NCBI GenBank assembly: GCA_003483885.1
Contig: DMXI01000418.1
Span: 1-9,272 of the forward strand
Origin: Microscillaceae bacterium
Lineage (GTDB): Bacteria > Bacteroidota > Bacteroidia > Cytophagales > Microscillaceae
Reading direction: 5' to 3'
DNA length: 9,272 bases
Under the pieces are notes generated by a model. That model worked only from the letters and a program-made list of their open reading frames with translations. It was not told where the DNA came from and did no database searches. Below, piece by piece: positions 5,527 to 9,272 of this stretch (the stretch's first letter is position 1; the number at the start of each line of letters is the position of its first letter). The position numbers and the translations under genes are program-made.

Positions 5527-7044
5527 TTACCTCTTCTTCCTCACTCTATTCACCAATTTAATCACTTCCTTACGCTCAATGAGCAACACCAAAGAGAAAT
5601 AAATCACAAACATAAACTGATGGGCCAGAAAGCTGATCCAACCTGTGTTGAATTTGATGTTTTGGGCGACAAATACAATTGTGGTAGCCAAGGCTAAATG
5701 AATAAATGCGGAACTGACATTGTACGGTACATAAAAATGTTTTTGGCCAATAAGGTAAGAGGCGATTACCATAGCTAAGTTGGCGATCAATACCGTAATT
5801 GCCGAACCCATGTATCCCATCACGGGAATGAGCAGGTAATTGAGTGTGATAGAAAGTATGGCGCCGCCAGTAACCAACCAAATACCATAAACGGTTTTGT
5901 CGGTAAGCTTGAACCACACCGAAAGGTTGGCATATACCCCAAACAGCAGGTAGCCCAAGAGCATAAAAGGTACGGCCCCAATAGCTTCACGAAATACCGG
6001 TTTGCGCAAAATCATCACGATAATATCAAGGTTGAGCCCTATCAACACCAAGAAAACCGACCCTACAATGATAAAATACCGCATCACCCGAGCAAACAGG
6101 GCTGGGGCATTTTTGTCTTCGGCCTTGGAGAAAAAGAACGGATCAGCGGCATATTTGAAAGCTTGGATGCCCAAATTCATAAAAATGGCCAACTTGGCGC
6201 AAGCCCGATAAATCCCTATCACAGCCTGATTGTCTTTGCCTGGATAAAAGCCCTCGGGTAAGAAATGTTTGATCATGAGGATATCCACCATTTGGCTGGT
6301 GATGCCCGCAAACCCCATAAACATCAAAGGATAGGCATAAATGAGCATAGGACGAAATGCGGACCAATTGAAGCGAAAACGGAAGCGTAAAAACGAACGA
6401 TAGAGTAAAAATATCACCAAGGCATTGGCAATGAGGTTGGATATGATGACATACCCAATACCCATTTCGGGGTCGTAAATAGGGGCGATGGTAGATTTAA
6501 GCCCTGGTAAAAATTTACCATCGTAGATGTTTTTGCAGAAGTATAAAAAGAAAACATTGAGGCCAATGTTTACAAAAATATTGATGAGTTTGGTAAAGGC
6601 GAATTGCTTGGCTTTGTGCTCTACTCGTAGGCGGGCATAAGGGATAATGAGCAGGGCGTCAATAGCAATAATAAGGGCCAGCCATACAACAAAATGGGCC
6701 AACTTGGGGTAACCTAATGCGGTAGCGATGGGCTGAGCAAATATGATAAGAACGGTAGAAAATACGGCTGTAGTTACAAAAATATAGGAGAGTACGGTAT
6801 TATAAACTTCTTGCGGGTTGTTTTCAGACTTACTGGCATATCGGAAAAAGGTGGTCTCCATACCGTAAGCATACAAGATGTTGAGAAAAGCCACATACAT
6901 ATATAGCTCATTCTGGATACCATAGTCGCTGGCCGTGAAAACCGCGGTATATAGTGGCACCAGCAGAAAGTTGACCATTCGCCCCACAATTTGACTCAAC
7001 CCATACCATACGGTTTCGCCCGCTAACTTCTTTAATACGCTCAT
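5527..7044 (-). CDS. Oligosaccharide flippase of the Wzx/RfbX (MOP) type
   Basis: This 505-residue inner-membrane protein should move lipid-linked glycan units across the cytoplasmic membrane for capsule, LPS or exopolysaccharide assembly. The N-terminus carries the phylum-typical signature LKKLAGETVWYGLS (4-17), GR at 21-22, LLVPLYTAVF (27-36), YG at 41-42 and YGMETTFFRY (60-69). Around 12 to 14 hydrophobic segments span the whole length, with a basic C-terminal tail (VNRVRKKR). Length fits the polysaccharide biosynthesis protein family, and the C-terminal half has the expected second membrane domain. The ATG (complement of 7042-7044) puts the conserved signature at the N-terminus. It is the second minus-strand gene, 205 nt downstream of glpD, so linkage to glpD transcription is uncertain. 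In many Bacteroidota a close homologue sits beside the dUTPase and nucleotidyltransferase genes; here it lies at the other end of that cluster, in opposite orientation. The exported glycan is unknown. Confidence 0.93.
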   Translation of the reverse strand: MSVLKKLAGETVWYGLSQIVGRMVNFLLVPLYTAVFTASDYGIQNELYMYVAFLNILYAYGMETTFFRYASKSENNPQEVYNTVLSYIFVTTAVFSTVLIIFAQPIATALGYPKLAHFVVWLALIIAIDALLIIPYARLRVEHKAKQFAFTKLINIFVNIGLNVFFLYFCKNIYDGKFLPGLKSTIAPIYDPEMGIGYVIISNLIANALVIFLLYRSFLRFRFRFNWSAFRPMLIYAYPLMFMGFAGITSQMVDILMIKHFLPEGFYPGKDNQAVIGIYRACAKLAIFMNLGIQAFKYAADPFFFSKAEDKNAPALFARVMRYFIIVGSVFLVLIGLNLDIIVMILRKPVFREAIGAVPFMLLGYLLFGVYANLSVWFKLTDKTVYGIWLVTGGAILSITLNYLLIPVMGYMGSAITVLIANLAMVIASYLIGQKHFYVPYNVSSAFIHLALATTIVFVAQNIKFNTGWISFLAHQFMFVIYFSLVLLIERKEVIKLVNRVRKKR

Positions 7045-7063
7045 ATTTAGGTAGTAGTGTGAT

Positions 7064-7084
7064 AGTTGGGAGTTGGTAGTTCAG
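7064..7084 (+). repeat. AGTTGGT heptamers before the flippase start
   Basis: Three contiguous 7-bp units, AGTTGGG, AGTTGGT and AGTTCAG, begin 20 nt upstream of the flippase ATG (on its template side). GGAGTTGGTAG (7069-7079) recurs exactly at 8962-8972, on the far side of glpD and in the same orientation. Confidence 0.55.
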
Positions 7085-7154
7085 AGAAGCCCTTAACTTT
7101 TGGCTTTAGGGTAATTCATATAAGGTAATCATCTAAAACTAAAAGCCACTACAA

Positions 7155-7175
7155 ACTCCACAGTCGACAGTCCAA
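7155..7175 (+). repeat. AGTCGAC heptamers between glpD and the flippase
   Basis: Units ACTCCAC, AGTCGAC and AGTCCAA. The 18-nt word TCCACAGTCGACAGTCCA (7157-7174) matches 8997-9014 at 17 of 18 positions and 8916-8933 at 16 of 18, giving direct repeats on both sides of glpD. Confidence 0.6.
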
Positions 7176-7228
7176 TGCTATTTCCCTAAGGGTTTTGCTA
7201 AATGTATTCATGAAGGAAACAGCATTGG
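7172..7228 (-). other. Hairpin in the 3' untranslated region of glpD
   Basis: CCAATGCT-A-TTTCC (7172-7185) pairs with GGAAA-C-AGCATTGG (7215-7228) around a 29-nt loop. In minus-strand RNA the odd position (7180 with 7220) is a U-G wobble, giving an unbroken 14-bp stem; in plus-strand RNA it would be an A-C mismatch. This points to a minus-strand transcript, the glpD mRNA, whose stop codon lies 21 nt before the structure. No T-run follows, so termination, if any, is not of the classical type; an mRNA-stabilising or processing structure is equally possible. Confidence 0.65.
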
Positions 7229-7249
7229 CCTATCGACGAAAATTCAAAT

Positions 7250-8893
7250 TTAGGCAAAGGTTTCCAATGTACCCATTAGTTGTTGCAAATTGACTCGGTT
7301 TTTCTGTAAAATGGCCTCCGTCCAACCCAATTGGATTTGCATTTCCTGGGCAATGGGCTCTACCAAAGCTTTGACCGATTGAATATCAAAATACAACCTA
7401 CCAGTACGGCGATTGAAGAAGTCTTCCAGGGTAAAAATGGCTTCGTTTTCCAGGCAAAAATGTAGCTCAGCCAGGGCCAGAGTTAACTGAGGGGTATTTT
7501 CGGGAGATTCTATTTTCAAGTGGGCGTACTTTGCCAATATCTCTTGAGTTTGAGTGCCATAGTTGCCTACTAAATATTCGGCCACAAGGGTATCGAGACC
7601 TTCTAACTGAAGTTGTTGGCCTACTTGTGTAATGTAGGCTCTAACTGCTTGATGAGACTCGAAATCTCCCCCCTTGATCGTGATATCCTTGGTTTTGCAC
7701 TTTTCGGTACGTTTCATTTTTCTTGCAACCAAATCTACCACCCTTTGCGACATTTTTCGGTAACCAGTAAGTTTGCCCCCAGCAATTGAGATGAGTCCTG
7801 AACCAGATTCGAAGATTTCATCCCGGCGTGACAGCTCCGAAGGAGACTTGCCATCTTGGTGGATAAGCGGCCGCAAACCCGCCCAGCTCGATTCTATATC
7901 GTCCATGGTTAAATTAATGGAGGGGAAGGTTTTATTGATAGAGTTGAGCAAGTAAGTAGCATCTTCTAGCGTAGTATGAGGTTCTTCTAGTTTGCCTTGA
8001 TAATTGGTATCGGTAGTACCAATGTAGGTAATCTTGCCACGTGGAATGGCAAAAATCATCCGGCCATCGGGTACATCAAAATATAAAGATTGCTTGAGAG
8101 GGAATTTTTGATGGCTCACTACTAAGTGTACGCCTTTGGTAAGATGTAGCCGCTTGCCTTTGAGTGAGTTATCTTCTTCGCGGATAGTATCTACCCAAGG
8201 GCCAGTGGCATTGACCACATAGCGGGCTTGTATGTCTATGGAAGTATCCAGAATATGATCTTGTGCTTTTACGCCAGTAATGCCCCCTTCGTTGTAAAGG
8301 AGCTTGGTAGCTTCGCAATGATTGAGGCATATGGCCCCATATTCACTGGCAGTTTTTATAATCCCCATTGTAAGCCGGGCATCATCGGTACGGTATTCGG
8401 CATAAAACCCACCCCCTTTGAGAATATCAGGGTTGAGCAAAGGTTCCCGTTTTTGGGTTTCTTCCTTGGAAAGCATCCTGCGGCGATCATCGCCTTTTAC
8501 CCCTGCCAATATATCGTATACCCACAACCCAAAAGAGGTGGCCATTTTGCCATAGTTTCCCCCATCGATGAGGGGAAGCAACATCTTTTCAGGAATTACC
8601 AGATGAGGGGCATTTTTATGGACAATGGCCCTTTCGCTTCCTACCTCTTTGACAAGCTTTAGATCACCCTGTTTGAGGTAACGCAATCCCCCATGGATCA
8701 ACTTGGTAGATCGACTACTGGTGCCTTGGGCAAAATCTTGTTTTTCTACTAAAGCTACTTTTAAGCCTCGTGAGGCAGCGTCCAGAGCAATACCTGCACC
8801 AGTGATTCCTCCACCAATCAATAAAAGATCAAAAGTTTCGTTGGCAAGTCTGGTTAGCAGGGTTTCACGATTTTTTGATGCCAATAAGTTCAT
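7250..8893 (-). CDS. glpD: FAD-dependent glycerol-3-phosphate dehydrogenase
   Basis: This 547-residue enzyme oxidises sn-glycerol 3-phosphate to dihydroxyacetone phosphate and passes electrons through FAD to the quinone pool at the inner face of the cytoplasmic membrane. The FAD-binding dinucleotide fold is at the N-terminus: G27-G-G-I-T-G32, then E50 at the end of the second strand, followed by the family block GTSSRSTKLIHGGLRYL (57-73). Other landmarks are NAPHL (94-98), Y167-R-T-D-D-A172, NATGPWVD (228-235), AGLRPL (338-343) and GGKLTGYRKM (372-381), which contain the Arg and Lys positions that contact substrate in characterised GlpD. About 410-530 is the helical C-terminal domain of the family. 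Length is normal, and no frameshift or missing motif is seen. The ATG (complement of 8891-8893) is preceded on the minus strand by A-rich CTAAAAA repeats rather than a Shine-Dalgarno site. No glpF or glpK is in the window. Confidence 0.96.
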   Translation of the reverse strand: MNLLASKNRETLLTRLANETFDLLLIGGGITGAGIALDAASRGLKVALVEKQDFAQGTSSRSTKLIHGGLRYLKQGDLKLVKEVGSERAIVHKNAPHLVIPEKMLLPLIDGGNYGKMATSFGLWVYDILAGVKGDDRRRMLSKEETQKREPLLNPDILKGGGFYAEYRTDDARLTMGIIKTASEYGAICLNHCEATKLLYNEGGITGVKAQDHILDTSIDIQARYVVNATGPWVDTIREEDNSLKGKRLHLTKGVHLVVSHQKFPLKQSLYFDVPDGRMIFAIPRGKITYIGTTDTNYQGKLEEPHTTLEDATYLLNSINKTFPSINLTMDDIESSWAGLRPLIHQDGKSPSELSRRDEIFESGSGLISIAGGKLTGYRKMSQRVVDLVARKMKRTEKCKTKDITIKGGDFESHQAVRAYITQVGQQLQLEGLDTLVAEYLVGNYGTQTQEILAKYAHLKIESPENTPQLTLALAELHFCLENEAIFTLEDFFNRRTGRLYFDIQSVKALVEPIAQEMQIQLGWTEAILQKNRVNLQQLMGTLETFA

Positions 8894-8894
8894 T

Positions 8895-9031
8895 TTTTTA
8901 GTTTTTAGTTTTTAGTCCATAGTCGACAGTCTACGGTTCATAGTTTTCCAGCTTATAGTCAGGAGTTGGTAGCTCGTAGTTTTATTCGTTATTTAGTCCA
9001 CAGTCGACCGTCCATAGTCCATAGTTTTACG
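8895..9031 (+). repeat. NNNNNAG heptamer array abutting the glpD start
   Basis: From one base beyond the glpD start codon, the plus strand reads as 7-bp units: TTTTTAG three times (8895-8915), TCCATAG, TCGACAG, TCTACGG, TTCATAG (to 8943), one 8-nt unit TTTTCCAG, then CTTATAG, TCAGGAG, TTGGTAG, CTCGTAG (to 8979). After 17 nt come TCCACAG, TCGACCG, TCCATAG, TCCATAG and TTTTACG (8997-9031). On the glpD sense strand the proximal units are CTAAAAA. They therefore form the translation initiation region and most of any leader. I see no clear TAnnTTTG promoter element for glpD in this gap. Confidence 0.75.
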
Positions 9032-9033
9032 AT

Positions 9034-9071
9034 GCCTCGCGTAAAACGCTGTCCTGAACACAGCCGAAGGC
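9034..9071. other. Bulged hairpin containing a CCTGAAC/GCCGAAGG word
   Basis: GCTGT (9048-9052) pairs with ACAGC (9060-9064) around CCTGAAC. Outside it, GCCT-CG (9034-9039) can pair with CG-A-AGGC (9065-9071), leaving an unpaired CGTAAAAC on the left. The right side overlaps the GCCGAAGG word found in both octamer arrays. No function can be assigned. Confidence 0.4.
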
Positions 9072-9073
9072 GG

Positions 9074-9142
9074 AACAATAAGCGAAGCGAAACCATAGAA
9101 CAATGTAACAATCAGCCGAAGGAACTAACAATAGAACAATAA
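9074..9142 (+). repeat. AACAATAG octamer array, second copy
   Basis: Units of 8 bp: AACAATAA, GCGAAGCG, one extra A, AACCATAG, AACAATGT, AACAATCA, GCCGAAGG, a 4-nt AACT spacer, AACAATAG, AACAATAA. The last 16 nt (9127-9142) are identical to 5453-5468, and AGCCGAAGGCG (9062-9072) is identical to 5468-5478. As in the first array, single G+C-rich octamers punctuate A-rich ones. Non-coding in all frames. Confidence 0.7.
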
Positions 9143-9225
9143 AGTTTCTCACATTTGCAAAACAGATAATTTATAATCAAACATTAGGAGTGTTCAGAGA
9201 AATATTTTAATAAAAAATAAAAAGC

Positions 9226-9272
9226 GTTTTTCGTTAAGAAAAACCAGTTAGAATCCCCCTTTGAAGGGGGCG
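9226..9272. repeat. Small hairpin and REP-like palindrome cut by the window end
   Basis: GTTTTTC (9226-9232) pairs with GAAAAAC (9238-9244) around GTTAA. Then CCCCCTT (9255-9261) pairs with AAGGGGG (9264-9270) in the word AATCCCCCTTTGAAGGGGG. This resembles the palindrome at 5320-5337 and is followed by CG at the window edge, so the rest of the element cannot be seen. The stretch 9143-9225 between it and the octamer array is AT-rich, without a gene or clear motif except the shared words at 9149-9177. Confidence 0.5.

Noticed and set aside
8228..8662. 144-codon plus-strand open frame inside glpD
   Set aside because: It is antisense to a strongly conserved enzyme, resembles no family I know and has no start context; it is a shadow frame.
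8895..9142. CRISPR array
   Set aside because: Units are 7 or 8 bp, contiguous and degenerate; there are no 20-40 bp identical repeats with unique spacers and no cas genes.

Overview
The window looks like a chromosomal segment of a Bacteroidota bacterium, probably in the Cytophagales (Microscilla-like). This is inferred from protein style, the lack of Shine-Dalgarno sites, A-rich start regions, and a gene set (nucleotidyltransferase, TPR protein, DUF4292 lipoprotein, EnvC-like M23 protein) that I recognise as a conserved cluster of that phylum. No rRNA, tRNA, CRISPR array, transposase or phage gene is visible.

Layout. Positions 27-5182 hold four plus-strand genes: a sugar-phosphate nucleotidyltransferase with a left-handed beta-helix tail, a secreted TPR protein, a DUF4292 lipoprotein and an EnvC-like protein with a degenerate LytM domain. 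A strong intrinsic terminator separates the third from the fourth. Positions 5183-5526 are a convergent non-coding gap full of short-period repeats. Positions 5527-8893 hold two minus-strand genes, an oligosaccharide flippase and, upstream of it, FAD-dependent glycerol-3-phosphate dehydrogenase (glpD). Positions 8894-9272 are a second repeat-filled gap.

How the genes may work together. The plus-strand cluster and the flippase are all envelope-related: nucleotide-sugar supply, lipid-linked glycan export, an outer-membrane lipoprotein that reads like LolB, a periplasmic TPR partner, and a probable activator of peptidoglycan amidases. The most interesting protein-level observation is that the TPR/DUF4292 pair resembles the TPR/LolB gene pair of pseudomonads in order and in sequence signature. 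GlpD is a housekeeping respiratory enzyme with no obvious link.

The non-coding DNA is unusual. Nearly every larger gap contains degenerate tandem repeats of 7 bp (at least four word families) or 8 bp, plus REP-like palindromes. Two long inverted repeats, before the TPR gene and after glpD, form better stems in the sense RNA than in the antisense RNA because their imperfect positions are G-U wobbles.
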